64,000 bases of DNA from Adhaeribacter pallidiroseus (GTDB lineage: Bacteria > Bacteroidota > Bacteroidia > Cytophagales > Hymenobacteraceae). Shown here one piece after another: positions 1-9,133 of this stretch. The DNA is taken from assembly GCF_003340495.1 (NCBI RefSeq), contig NZ_QASA01000001.1:5952001-6016000 (forward strand), in the 5' to 3' direction. The notes beneath the pieces were generated by a model. That model was not told the origin of the DNA. It saw only the letters and a program-made list of their open reading frames with translations, and made no database searches. Both the position numbers and the translations under genes were made by a program. Each line of letters starts with the position of its first letter. The stretch's first letter is position 1.

Positions 1-1748
1 ACAGCGTAATTGAATACTACAACTCACAGGGTTTTCGGGATGCTACCATTGTGTCGGATTCGGTGTACATGCGCCCGAATGGCAAATTAGCCATTCAAAT
101 TAAAGTAGACGAAGGTCGTAAATACTTTTTCCGAAACATCACCTGGACTGGTAATTACATTTACGATGCCAAGCAATTAGGAAGCGTTTTAGGGATTAAA
201 GAAGGCGATGTATACAATAAAGAAGAACTGAGTAAACGCTTGCAATACAATCCTAATGGAAGTGATGTGTCATCGTTATACATGGACGATGGTTATTTGT
301 TTTTCCAGATTGATCCGGTAGAAGTATTAGTGGAAGGTGATTCTATTGATATTGAAATGCGGGTGCGCGAAGGCGCTCAGGCCCGGATTAAAGAAGTAAC
401 CGTAGCCGGTAATACTAAAACCAGTGACCACGTAATTTTACGGGAATTATACACCATTCCGGGGCAGAAATTTAGCCGTTCTGATTTAATACGGTCGCAG
501 CGGGAAATTGCTACCCTGGGTTATTTCGATCCGGAACAAATAGGCATGAATCCTATCCCGAACCAGGAAGATGGCACGGTAGATATTAAATACACCGTAA
601 CCGAAAAACCAAGCGACCAGATTACGTTATCCGGTGGTTGGGGTGGCCCGTACGGAATTGTAGGTACGGTAGGTTTAGTACTAAATAACTTTTCCCTGAA
701 AAAAGCCGGTGATCCCCGCAACTGGCGGCCAATTCCGGGTGGCGATGGACAGCGTTTAGCTTTAAATATTCAAGCGAATGGGGTTCGGTATCAATCTTAC
801 TCTTTATCCTTTACCGAACCTTGGTTAGGTGGCCGGAAGCGGAATTCGTTTAGTGTAGGAATTAACCGGACAGTATCACGGGTTATCAGTAATGGCGAAG
901 AAACCCAAGGAATTCGGATTAATGGTGGTTCAGTGAGTTTAGGTCGTCGCTTGAGTTGGCCCGATAACTACTTTAGTTTATCGCACTCGTTATCATTCAA
1001 TCAGTATATTTCTAAAAACTATCCGATTTTTGGAAGTTACCAAGACGGAACCTTTAATAGTGTTTCATTTATTAATACTTTATCGCGGAGTAGTATTGAT
1101 CAGTTAACCTTTCCGAGAAGTGGATCTACCTTGAGCTTAAGTGTAAATTTAACACCTCCATACTCTTTGTTCGATCCAAATCGGGATGCTATGAAGTGGA
1201 TAGAGTTTAATAAATGGATGTTTGATGCTTCGTTTTTTACCGCTCTTTCCCGCAAAGGCAAATTGGTATTAAATACCCGGGCGCACTTTGGATTTTTGGG
1301 AAGTTATCGCAAAGACCAACCTGTAGGACCAGTAGAACGCTTTAAATTAGGTGGTTCCGGTTTAGGTGGCGGTAATATCTTAGTAGGTACCGAGTATATT
1401 GGCTTACGTGGTTATGAAGATGAATCGGTTAGTCCTTCCCAAACGGGTGGAGTAGCTTACAATAAATTTGTAACGGAGCTGCGCTATCTGGTATCGCCTA
1501 ATCCACAAGCTACGGTTTACGTGTTAGGTTTTGCGGAGGCCGGTAACAACGTAGGTTCTTATCAGCAATACAATCCATTTAAACTTTATCGCTCTGCCGG
1601 GATAGGTGCCCGTATTTTTATGGCAGCGTTTGGTTTACTGGGCTTTGATTATGGTTGGGGCTTTGATAAAGTACCAGCAGCACCTAATGTGCCTAGTACA
1701 AAACCGGGCGGTATGTTCCACTTTATTATTGGACAGCAAATACGGTAA
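1..1748 (+). CDS. bamA: Outer membrane assembly factor BamA, 5'-truncated by the window
   Basis: This is the central pore of the BAM complex, which folds and inserts beta-barrel proteins into the outer membrane. The frame is open from base 3, before the GTG at 51, and already reads POTRA sequence (VIEYYNSQGFRDATIV), so the true start lies upstream of the window. Visible parts are the last two or so POTRA domains (to about residue 190 of the GTG-started frame) and then the Omp85 barrel, with the FTEPWLGG segment and the LRGYEDE motif that matches the conserved loop-6 VRGF/Y of the family. The chain ends in GQQIR rather than in a terminal aromatic residue, which is unusual for a barrel protein but may be lineage-specific. 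Two ompH genes follow on the same strand, the usual Bacteroidota arrangement of assembly factor plus periplasmic chaperones. Confidence 0.93.
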   Translation, partial: SVIEYYNSQGFRDATIVSDSVYMRPNGKLAIQIKVDEGRKYFFRNITWTGNYIYDAKQLGSVLGIKEGDVYNKEELSKRLQYNPNGSDVSSLYMDDGYLFFQIDPVEVLVEGDSIDIEMRVREGAQARIKEVTVAGNTKTSDHVILRELYTIPGQKFSRSDLIRSQREIATLGYFDPEQIGMNPIPNQEDGTVDIKYTVTEKPSDQITLSGGWGGPYGIVGTVGLVLNNFSLKKAGDPRNWRPIPGGDGQRLALNIQANGVRYQSYSLSFTEPWLGGRKRNSFSVGINRTVSRVISNGEETQGIRINGGSVSLGRRLSWPDNYFSLSHSLSFNQYISKNYPIFGSYQDGTFNSVSFINTLSRSSIDQLTFPRSGSTLSLSVNLTPPYSLFDPNRDAMKWIEFNKWMFDASFFTALSRKGKLVLNTRAHFGFLGSYRKDQPVGPVERFKLGGSGLGGGNILVGTEYIGLRGYEDESVSPSQTGGVAYNKFVTELRYLVSPNPQATVYVLGFAEAGNNVGSYQQYNPFKLYRSAGIGARIFMAAFGLLGFDYGWGFDKVPAAPNVPSTKPGGMFHFIIGQQIR

Positions 1749-1871
1749 GCAATTCAAAATAAAATATTTGTGGCACGAAATTTAAAGTTGCTAATCTGTG
1801 TTTATCCTATATAAAAGTGGTAGTTTACTAAGTTTATAGTCGAATGAACAGCAAATTAAAATAATTTAAAA

Positions 1872-2573
1872 ATGAAAAAATATTGGTTTTTCGTTATCTT
1901 ACTACTTCTTTTAACAAATGTTTCGTTTGCCCAGAAGTTTGGTTACGTAGATTCGGAGTTTATATTAAGTAAAGTACCCGCTTACAATACAGCTCAAAAA
2001 GAAATTGATAAGCTTTCGGCTAATTGGCAGAAAGACATTGAAGGCATGTATCAGAATATTGATAAGATGTATAAATCTTACCAGGCGGAAGAAGTGCTGC
2101 TGACTGAGGAAATGAAAAAGAAGCGGCAGGACGAGATTGTCGAAAAAGAAAAAGAAGTAAAAGAATACCAAAAGAAAATTTTTGGGTTTGAAGGCTCCGT
2201 TTTTAAAAAACGGCAGGAATTAATAAAACCGGTGCAGGATGAAGTATACGATGCTATTGAAAAAGTAGCGAAGAAACGCCAGTTACAGATTGTTTTTGAT
2301 AAATCCAGCGAATTGGTCATGCTTTATACCAATCCGGTGCACGATTATACCGAGTATGTACTGGAAGAATTAGGGTTGGCTTCGCCGGAGAAAAATACCC
2401 CTGGTGCCCGGCCAACCAATGCTAATGTAGAAACTCCCGGCAGCCAAGTACAATCGCAAGACGATGAAGTAGGTAATACTACCGAAAGAGCTACTCCTTC
2501 AAAACAAAATCCGGCTGTCCGCAAAGCTACTAATAGCAAAGCGCCAGCTAAATCTGGACAAAAGAAAAAGTAA
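1872..2573 (+). CDS. OmpH/Skp family periplasmic chaperone (first copy)
   Basis: Skp-like chaperones hold unfolded outer-membrane proteins in the periplasm for delivery to BamA. The 233-residue product has a clear signal peptide (MKKYWFFVILLLLLTNVSFAQ), then the GYVDSEFILSKVPAYN start typical of Bacteroidota OmpH, a long charged helical hairpin (about residues 45-120) and a returning strand segment (LQIVFDKSS). The last ~60 residues are a low-complexity Pro/Asn/Lys tail ending in KKK, longer than in the minimal family. It lies 123 bp after bamA and 17 bp before a second ompH, so the three are probably cotranscribed. Confidence 0.9.
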   Translation: MKKYWFFVILLLLLTNVSFAQKFGYVDSEFILSKVPAYNTAQKEIDKLSANWQKDIEGMYQNIDKMYKSYQAEEVLLTEEMKKKRQDEIVEKEKEVKEYQKKIFGFEGSVFKKRQELIKPVQDEVYDAIEKVAKKRQLQIVFDKSSELVMLYTNPVHDYTEYVLEELGLASPEKNTPGARPTNANVETPGSQVQSQDDEVGNTTERATPSKQNPAVRKATNSKAPAKSGQKKK

Positions 2574-2599
2574 ACAAGTAAACCAATTAATTGATTAAA

Positions 2600-3238
2600 A
2601 TGAATAAAGTTAAAATTTTCGTTGCTACTGCATTATTATTTGTAACTGCGCAGTTATCCACTCAGGCGCAAACTGCTGCTCCTAAAATTGGCTATACAAA
2701 CGTAGATTATGTATTAAGCTTAATGCCAGAGAGTAAACAAATCGAATCAGATTTAAAAACATATAGTACTCAGTTAGAAACTTCGTTACAAACTAAAGTT
2801 AAAGAGTTTGAAACAAAAGGAGCGGAATATCAAAAAGGGGCATCAGCCATGACGGACGTTATCCGGAAGGATAAAGAAAAAGAGCTTATGAATATGCGTT
2901 CTTCCATCGAAGAGTTTCAACGTAATGCCGAAGTTTCTTTGCAGAAAAAACAGCAAGCTTTATTAGAACCAGCTTATAAAAAAATGCAAAAAGCTATTGA
3001 TGATGTAGCAAAAAGCAATGGTTATACTTACGTGTTTAACTCGGATGCGGGTGCGGGTACCGCTGCTATTTTATTACATGCTCCCGAAGATGGGAATATT
3101 TCTGATTTAGTTTTAAAGCAGATGGGTATTACACCGCCAGCCAAAGGTGCGCCGGCTCCTGCCGTACAAGCTCCGGCTGCCAGCAACACATCTCCTGGTA
3201 AAGCAATAGCTCCTGCTACGGGCAAAAAAAACAAGTAA
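2600..3238 (+). CDS. OmpH/Skp family periplasmic chaperone (second copy)
   Basis: A second Skp-like chaperone, paralogous to the preceding gene. The frame is open from a TTG at 2591, but the ATG at 2600 is the better start because it begins a normal signal peptide (MNKVKIFVATALLFVTAQLSTQAQ). Mature protein: IGYTNVDYVLSLMPESKQIE, a coiled helical hairpin, the conserved YVFNSD strand, and an Ala/Pro-rich tail ending in KKNK. Tandem ompH genes behind bamA are common in Bacteroidota. A hairpin terminator follows at 3258-3290. Confidence 0.9.
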   Translation: MNKVKIFVATALLFVTAQLSTQAQTAAPKIGYTNVDYVLSLMPESKQIESDLKTYSTQLETSLQTKVKEFETKGAEYQKGASAMTDVIRKDKEKELMNMRSSIEEFQRNAEVSLQKKQQALLEPAYKKMQKAIDDVAKSNGYTYVFNSDAGAGTAAILLHAPEDGNISDLVLKQMGITPPAKGAPAPAVQAPAASNTSPGKAIAPATGKKNK

Positions 3239-3257
3239 TAGAATAATTTTCGAATTT

Positions 3258-3290
3258 AAGCCGGTATAGCAATATATCGGCTTTTTTGTT
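3258..3290 (+). terminator. Rho-independent terminator after the ompH pair
   Basis: Inverted repeat aagccggtata-gcaa-tatatcggctt followed by a run of T. It sits 20 bp after the ompH stop and would end the bamA-ompH-ompH transcript. Confidence 0.75.
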
Positions 3291-3437
3291 TTTAGTTGGC
3301 TAAACTTTTACTTGAATGTGGAAAATGATTAGTAGCTATAACAGCTAGTTATAATTAAATAATAAAGCCTTGTTCTGAACTGGTTCTGTAAAAAGCTGAA
3401 ATACGATCAAAATTTTAAAAATAGCTAAAAGCAGGTA

Positions 3438-4475
3438 ATGATATTTGAAAACCTTTTGCCCGAAGAAAGTTTCACTGAATCTGATGATTTGTACGAGCAC
3501 GTACGAATTGTGGTAGATAAAGGGCAGGCGCTATTGCGGTTAGATAAATTTCTAATGGACCGGTTACCGAATGTTACCCGTAATAAACTGCAGAATGCTA
3601 TTCGGGCTGAATCCATTCGGGTGAATAATGAGCCGGCTAGGGTAAGTTATAGAGTAAAGCCTACTGATATTATTACGGTAACCTTACCAGATCCACCACG
3701 CGACACCGATATAGTGGCTGAAAACATTCCACTGGATATTATATATGAAGATGACGATTTACTACTGGTAAATAAAGAAGCAGGCATGGTGGTACATCCG
3801 GCTTATAGTAACTGGACGGGTACTCTTGTAAATGCGCTTACTTACCACTTGCAAAATTTGCCAACTGGGAGAAATGGTGAGAGACGACCAGGTTTAGTTC
3901 ACCGGATTGATAAAGATACTTCTGGCTTGCTAGTTATTGCCAAGACAGAGTATGCCATGTCTTACCTGGCTCGCCAATTTTTTGATCATTCAATTGAACG
4001 TACTTACTATGCTTTAATTTGGGGTGTTCCAAAGGAATCTGTGGGCACCATACGTGGCCACATTGGCCGAAGTTTAAAAGACCGTAAAATTATGGCTGTT
4101 TATCCTAATGGTGAACAGGGAAAATCAGCTGTAACCCATTATCAGGTATTACAAGCTTTTAACTATGTAACTCTAGTAAAATGTAATCTAGAAACTGGCC
4201 GTACGCATCAAATCAGGGCTCACTTAAAGCATATTGGTCATCCCTTGTTCGGTGATGCTACGTATGGTGGCGACAAGCAAGTTTACGGGCCAAAAACGGG
4301 TAGTTTGAAATCTTTTGTAGACAATGCCTTAGACTTGATGCCTAGGCAAGCCTTACACGCTAAATCACTTGGATTCCGGCATCCTACCTCTAAAGAAATT
4401 ATGCATTTTAACTCAGAATTACCTACAGATTTTAAAAATGTATTAGAAAAATGGGAGAGATATAGAGGTGTGTAA
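3438..4475 (+). CDS. rluD: RluA-family 23S rRNA pseudouridine synthase (RluD-like)
   Basis: Converts uridine to pseudouridine in rRNA. The N-terminal S4 RNA-binding domain (about residues 33-80, LRLDKFLMDRLPNVTRNKLQ) is followed by the RluA catalytic domain with the signature HRIDKDTSGLLVIAK, in which D158 is the expected catalytic aspartate. The later motif LETGRTHQIRAHLKHIGHPLFGD, shortened here to its core GRTHQIRAH, is also intact. At 345 residues it matches RluD-type enzymes. The substrate positions of E. coli RluD (1911/1915/1917) are assigned by family only. It is convergent with the TPR gene, with a shared terminator at 4543-4580. Confidence 0.9.
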   Translation: MIFENLLPEESFTESDDLYEHVRIVVDKGQALLRLDKFLMDRLPNVTRNKLQNAIRAESIRVNNEPARVSYRVKPTDIITVTLPDPPRDTDIVAENIPLDIIYEDDDLLLVNKEAGMVVHPAYSNWTGTLVNALTYHLQNLPTGRNGERRPGLVHRIDKDTSGLLVIAKTEYAMSYLARQFFDHSIERTYYALIWGVPKESVGTIRGHIGRSLKDRKIMAVYPNGEQGKSAVTHYQVLQAFNYVTLVKCNLETGRTHQIRAHLKHIGHPLFGDATYGGDKQVYGPKTGSLKSFVDNALDLMPRQALHAKSLGFRHPTSKEIMHFNSELPTDFKNVLEKWERYRGV

Positions 4476-4542
4476 TGATATAAAAAACTACATCTTGGTA
4501 GTACCACTCAATAACATTTACATCTATTCTATCGCTGAGGCA

Positions 4543-4580
4543 TAAAAAAGCCTGCTACATGATATGGAAGCAGGCTTTTT
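4543..4580. terminator. Bidirectional terminator between convergent genes
   Basis: Hairpin aaaaaagcctgct...agcaggcttttt with A and T runs on both sides. It serves rluD on the plus strand and the exb/ton/pst/TPR cluster on the minus strand. Confidence 0.8.
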
Positions 4581-4604
4581 AAATTTAATTATGTACTAAC
4601 CCAG

Positions 4605-6236
4605 CTACGAAGATTTTCTTTTAGTAGTAGCAGCTGGTCTTCTTTGAGCTGCTTCAATATTTTTTAAAGCAACATCAACGTCTTTGTTAGTCGGATCTAA
4701 GCTCTTAGCAGCTGTCCAGTAGGTTTTAGCAGTAGCAAGATCTTTAGCTTTATAGGCCTGAAAACCTAGATAATAATTAGCAACAAATAATCCTTGCTTA
4801 TTTGAAGCTGCTTTTGTTGGATCTTGGCTAGCAACTTTAATATACTCCTCATAAGCTGTTTTAGCTGCTCCGGTTTGTCCTTTATCTTTTGCTTCAGCAA
4901 CTTGTGCACGGCGCAAATAAGCTGTCGCATATTCCGGTCTGGCTTGAATAATACCAGCGTATAAAGAATCAGCGGTATCAAATTTTTCTGCCGCTAGATA
5001 AACATCCGCTAATTTAAAGTTATCAACTAAGCTAGGTTTAGCAGCAATTTTAGTTTTGTACATTGCAATAGCTTTATCATATTGCTTGGCCTTTACATAA
5101 GCACCAGCAGCCTCATTTTGTACATCTAAGTTTTGCGGATCCATAGCTAAGGCTTTTTCCAGATTAGCAGTTGCCTCTGCCGGCTTGCCGGTATCAGCTA
5201 ACATACGACCATAATAAGCGTAATCGGAAGCTATTATTTTAGTTGGATCAGCTTGCGCTAATTGAAAGTATTTTTCCATAGCTTGTAAAGCTTCCGGAAC
5301 CTTATTGGTTTTATATAGTGAATAAGCCATCAAACGATTCATCACTAAGTTGTTTGGATCTTGCTGTAAAACTTGCTGCGCTTCAGCCAAGGTACCAGCG
5401 TAATCTTCGGTTAAGAACAGGAAAGACGCATATTTAATTTGAGTGTCAATCGAATTCTCAGCCATAGAGCGGTATTTCTTAAAATTTTCTACTGCTCTGT
5501 CGTACTTACCTACGAAGTAATTCATCTCACCTAACTCGCGGTAAGCGGGCGCAAAATTTGGGTTTAAAGCAATTACTTTTTCAAAGGCTGCTTGGGCTTC
5601 GTTGTAATTCTTAGATCTTACAAATAACTGGCCTTTTTTCATGAAAGCCGTAGCGTTATTCGGGTCTATTTGAATAGCACGATCATAAGCGTTCATGGCT
5701 TCACCGCCACCATTCGGGTTTTTTTGATGAATATCACCCAGAGTAATATAGGCAGCCGCATCATTATTCTTAGTAATTTTATTTGCTTCGCCTATGTAAC
5801 CAAGAGCCTTTGTAATATCTTTTACATCTGTGTCGGCGTAAGCGCGACCGATTTGTTTGAAAATATTAGCATCTTTCCCTTTGGTACGCTTTACAGCTGC
5901 ATCAAATTGACGTTCGGCCTCAGCCGTATTGCCTTTTGCTAAAGCTACTTTGCCTAAACCTATCATGCTCAATGCTGATTTATCGTCCTTAGCTAATGCT
6001 TGGCTAAATATTACATTGGCAGAATCAGGTTTACCTTCTTTTAAATATAAATCGCCTAAATAGTAGCTTACCTCTTCATTCGGATTAGATGTACTTAGTC
6101 GACGTAAGCTTGCTTTTGCTTCTTTGTAACGTTCCACTTCAACTAATCGTTGAATATCTTGCACGGATTGGGCAAAACCAGTTGTTGCAACGAATGAAGC
6201 AGAAAACGCTAGAATATACTTCCAGTTTTTGATCAT
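4605..6236 (-). CDS. Secreted tetratricopeptide-repeat protein
   Basis: The 543-residue protein has a signal peptide (MIKNWKYILAFSASFVATTGFAQ) and then at least ten TPR-like helical repeats from about residue 25 to 520, for example NATAFMKKGQLFVRSKNYNE and NFAPAYRELGEMNYFVGKYD. It ends in a basic tail (RRPAATTKRKSS). TPR arrays mediate protein-protein contacts, and no catalytic domain is seen. It lies 45 bp downstream of the PstS-like gene at the end of the exb-ton cluster, an arrangement seen in other Bacteroidota. A periplasmic adaptor role linked to TonB energisation is inference only. Confidence 0.8.
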   Translation of the reverse strand: MIKNWKYILAFSASFVATTGFAQSVQDIQRLVEVERYKEAKASLRRLSTSNPNEEVSYYLGDLYLKEGKPDSANVIFSQALAKDDKSALSMIGLGKVALAKGNTAEAERQFDAAVKRTKGKDANIFKQIGRAYADTDVKDITKALGYIGEANKITKNNDAAAYITLGDIHQKNPNGGGEAMNAYDRAIQIDPNNATAFMKKGQLFVRSKNYNEAQAAFEKVIALNPNFAPAYRELGEMNYFVGKYDRAVENFKKYRSMAENSIDTQIKYASFLFLTEDYAGTLAEAQQVLQQDPNNLVMNRLMAYSLYKTNKVPEALQAMEKYFQLAQADPTKIIASDYAYYGRMLADTGKPAEATANLEKALAMDPQNLDVQNEAAGAYVKAKQYDKAIAMYKTKIAAKPSLVDNFKLADVYLAAEKFDTADSLYAGIIQARPEYATAYLRRAQVAEAKDKGQTGAAKTAYEEYIKVASQDPTKAASNKQGLFVANYYLGFQAYKAKDLATAKTYWTAAKSLDPTNKDVDVALKNIEAAQRRPAATTKRKSS

Positions 6237-6281
6237 GGTTTAGAATGTTTATTAAATTAAAAATAGGTAGTTGGTTAACGT

Positions 6282-7238
6282 TTATTCTTTAATAGATATT
6301 ATACGTACGGGCATCGTAGCAGGTACTAATCCTGATTTTAGTATAATGCGCTGACCTTTATCTCCAGCAACAAAAGACGCAAAACCTGTGCCAAGCCCCG
6401 CCCGAGCTTCCCGGCTGACAATATACACATTTCGCCGCAACGGGTAAGACTCTTGGGCTAAATATCCTTGAAACGGTTGATAATACGAATCGGTTACTGT
6501 TTTATCTGGATTAGTACTTACCGCTGCAACTTTTACTTTACGTAAAAAACCGATAGCAGTTGTGTCGTCAAAATCACTAATCCAGTTAACCCCAATAACG
6601 CCTAAGGCGTTTGGCGTTTGAGCCACATAATCTACTAGTGCTTTGTTGGTTTTAGCGGCAAAAGTATTTTTAGGTAAAGGCTGATTATTGGTTATAGAAT
6701 CAGTGATATAGCGGGCCGTACTGGATCCGGCATTATCAAAAACAATGGTAATATCGGCTAATTTAGAAGTCGGGTTAAGCTGTTTCCAGGTATTTACCTT
6801 ACCACTAAAAATATTGCGTAGTTCTTCCATTGTAAAAGTAGTATCAATGTTGGTTGGATGCGTAATCAAAGCTACGCCATCAATCGCAATTTTTGTAATA
6901 CGAGGAGTAATTTTTTGCTGGGCAAAAACTTCTTTCTCTGAATTTGTTAATTGTCGGGAAATAACTACAAGCCGGGCGCTATCTTGCAATAGGTCTTTTA
7001 CCGTTTCGGCTTCTGATTTATACGCAGGTGTTACTTTAGCATACTTATAAAATTTTTGAAAAGCGTAGATATGAGAATCAATAATAGGCTCAAAGGCTTC
7101 GTCTATGCTAATCTTTATATTACCGGAAGTTGGTGTGTCTTCAATTTTTCCTTCTCGGTTGCAACTGGTTAAAAAAACTATGAACAGAAATAGGCCTAGC
7201 AATAATCTTAGGCAATTATAATTTATTTTACTTTTCAT
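6282..7238 (-). CDS. PstS-like phosphate-binding lipoprotein
   Basis: Substrate-binding protein of the PstS superfamily (PBP-like domain). The N-terminus is a lipoprotein signal with lipobox LTSC (C26). Binding-fold motifs include LVVISRQLTNSE, VALITHP, the conserved FSGKVNTWKQL and the phosphate-pocket-like DNAGSSTARYI. No pstC, pstA or pstB lies nearby. Instead it is placed between the exbB-exbD-exbD-tonB operon and a TPR gene. The real ligand may therefore not be phosphate, or the protein may work with TonB-dependent uptake (inference). Confidence 0.82.
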   Translation of the reverse strand: MKSKINYNCLRLLLGLFLFIVFLTSCNREGKIEDTPTSGNIKISIDEAFEPIIDSHIYAFQKFYKYAKVTPAYKSEAETVKDLLQDSARLVVISRQLTNSEKEVFAQQKITPRITKIAIDGVALITHPTNIDTTFTMEELRNIFSGKVNTWKQLNPTSKLADITIVFDNAGSSTARYITDSITNNQPLPKNTFAAKTNKALVDYVAQTPNALGVIGVNWISDFDDTTAIGFLRKVKVAAVSTNPDKTVTDSYYQPFQGYLAQESYPLRRNVYIVSREARAGLGTGFASFVAGDKGQRIILKSGLVPATMPVRIISIKE

Positions 7239-7387
7239 GATTTATTAAAACTGATTTTTATCGTTAGATTTTCAGAGTTAGAATTAGCTAATTTAAAAGG
7301 AACACATATTAATTTTTTAAATTATTGATAAAAACAATACATGCTTATTAGTTAACAATAGAATAAGTTATATATTCCCTTTATACT

Positions 7388-7633
7388 TTAACTATTCTCG
7401 TCAGGATATTCCTTAGGAAAATATTTTTTATAGGCACGATAAAACCGAAGTACACCATAGGCCATTAGCATTGTACCCAAAATAGTTTTATAATTTTGGG
7501 ATAATGCAATTTGGGTATTATCAGAAAGCATGATAAACAAACCTAGAACTGGATATACTAAACACATAAATAAAGTAAAATACTTTAAATATTTTTCCGG
7601 GTTATTTCTTGATCGATTGGTGTTAGGCTGCAT
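7388..7633 (-). CDS. Small two-helix membrane protein, unknown function
   Basis: An 81-residue protein with a basic N-terminus, two predicted membrane helices (about residues 19-36 YFTLFMCLVYPVLGLFIM and 46-62 around ILGTMLMAYGVLRFY) and a charged C-terminus. It lies between tonB and the PstS-like gene on the same strand. A small membrane gene at this position is seen in related clusters, but I do not recognise a named family. Confidence 0.65.
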   Translation of the reverse strand: MQPNTNRSRNNPEKYLKYFTLFMCLVYPVLGLFIMLSDNTQIALSQNYKTILGTMLMAYGVLRFYRAYKKYFPKEYPDENS

Positions 7634-7715
7634 GTTATTTAAATTTTTATATAATATGGATTTAAATGTTCTTCGTTTAAAAAAGAACTAACAATAAGCT
7701 GCTATTATATAGAAT

Positions 7716-7756
7716 AAAAAAACTCTGGTTTCCATAAGAGAAACCAGAGTTTTTTT
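7716..7756 (-). terminator. Terminator after tonB
   Basis: Perfect hairpin aactctggttt...aaaccagagtt flanked by A and T runs, just below the tonB stop. It separates the exb/ton operon from the downstream small-protein/PstS/TPR genes, which may then need their own promoter or depend on read-through. Confidence 0.8.
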
Positions 7757-7774
7757 AAATAAGGAACTGCTATT

Positions 7775-8587
7775 TTACTGTAATTTAAATCGAACAGGTA
7801 AAGTGTAACGAACGTTAACGGGTCGACCATTTTGCTTGCCTGGAGTCCAGTTAGGCATGGTTTTAATAACCCGGATAGCTTCTTCGTCAGTTCCTCCACC
7901 AAGGGATTTAACAACGGTTATATCAGAGATAGCGCCTTCTTTGTTTACTACAAATTGCAAGATTACGTTACCTTCTAAACCATTACGCGAAGCAACTGCC
8001 GGGTATTTAATGTTCTTACCCAAATACTTGTACATTGCGTCTAAACCACCCGGAAACGTTGGGTTTTGCTCTACGAAAGTAAAAATCTCTTCCGATACAA
8101 CTTCACCTACTTCAGAAGGAGCTTCCACTTCCGTTAAAACTTCCTGGTTGGTGTTACCCACTACAGTTTCAGTAGCGATTACCACGTCTTCCAGCTCTTT
8201 TTGATCCGGAATTTCTTCTTCTTCCCGTACCTCTTCGTCTTTTTTAATTACCGGAGGCGTAAACTTAACCGTTGATACCACAGGTGGCGGCGGTGGCGGC
8301 AAATCTGGTGGGGGTGGGGGTGGCTTATTCTCTAATGATGGTGGTTCAGCCAGCTCTACTACTTTCTCTATTTTTACCACTTTATTTGAGTCATCGTCGC
8401 CACCAATTAATTTTGCAATTAAAGGAGCGCTCAAAAACAAAATAAAAAGGGCAATAGCAACAATAGTAGCAATAGTAACGTGCTTGTTATAAATCTTACG
8501 CAAGAAAAAAGCTCCATAAGATTTGTTGCGGTACTCGAATACAATGTCATCGAGCGACGCGGTGGAATAATTCAGTTGTTTTTCCAT
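7775..8587 (-). CDS. tonB: Energy transducer TonB
   Basis: Couples the proton-driven ExbBD motor to TonB-dependent outer-membrane receptors. The 270-residue protein has a cytoplasmic start of about 35 residues, one membrane helix (ATIVAIALFILFLSAPLI), a proline-rich periplasmic linker (PPPPPPDLPPPPPPVV), an acidic stretch and a C-terminal TonB domain (about 185-270) with the Bacteroidota YPAVASRNGLEGNV motif and the closing LPVRFKLQ. It follows the second exbD by 6 bp, so translation is probably coupled. Confidence 0.92.
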   Translation of the reverse strand: MEKQLNYSTASLDDIVFEYRNKSYGAFFLRKIYNKHVTIATIVAIALFILFLSAPLIAKLIGGDDDSNKVVKIEKVVELAEPPSLENKPPPPPPDLPPPPPPVVSTVKFTPPVIKKDEEVREEEEIPDQKELEDVVIATETVVGNTNQEVLTEVEAPSEVGEVVSEEIFTFVEQNPTFPGGLDAMYKYLGKNIKYPAVASRNGLEGNVILQFVVNKEGAISDITVVKSLGGGTDEEAIRVIKTMPNWTPGKQNGRPVNVRYTLPVRFKLQ

Positions 8588-8593
8588 TTTCTA

Positions 8594-9121
8594 CTACAAT
8601 TTAGCTTTCGCATCTGCAATTAATTTAGTATCCCGGGGGTCCACATCCACAATCGCGTACTTCCGAATGCTTGTAATATTCATTTCATCCAGCATGTCAA
8701 CCATGTTTTTGTAGCGCGATTTGTCGGTCTGCTTTAATAAAACCGTTAAATTAGCATTTGAGCGTTTCTCCAGTAATATTTTCCGGAGACCATTAGCGGA
8801 GTAGTCGGTTAATTGAACTCCGGGAGCCGCCGGAGCATCTGGTAAACCAGCGTACCAAAAGAGCTGATCTTTTTCATCCGCAATTAAGGTTAACGCATTC
8901 GACGCTTTCAATGCTTGTTGCTCATCTTCTTTAACCGGTTTTACCGGCATGTTAATCTCCATCGTCTGGGGTTTGGCGAAGGTAGTGGTAAGAATAAAGA
9001 ACGTTAACAAAAGGAAACCAAGGTCCACCATCGGGGTCATATCAATCCGGGTGGATTGTTTCTTGGATCTTTTCTTCCCGCCTTTCCCGCCTCCGCCGCC
9101 TTTTTCTTGTATTTCAGCCAT
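8594..9121 (-). CDS. exbD: ExbD-family biopolymer transport protein (second copy)
   Basis: Plug subunit of the proton-driven motor. After a Gly/Lys-rich cytoplasmic start comes IDMTPMVDLGFLLLTFFIL, the single membrane helix carrying the conserved aspartate (D of MVDLGFLL) that takes part in proton flow. A periplasmic domain follows (about 60-175). Two different exbD genes in tandem suggest a heteromeric motor, which is common in Bacteroidota. It is 12 bp from the preceding exbD and 6 bp from tonB. Confidence 0.9.
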   Translation of the reverse strand: MAEIQEKGGGGGKGGKKRSKKQSTRIDMTPMVDLGFLLLTFFILTTTFAKPQTMEINMPVKPVKEDEQQALKASNALTLIADEKDQLFWYAGLPDAPAAPGVQLTDYSANGLRKILLEKRSNANLTVLLKQTDKSRYKNMVDMLDEMNITSIRKYAIVDVDPRDTKLIADAKAKL

Positions 9122-9133
9122 TTCTGTTTGTGC

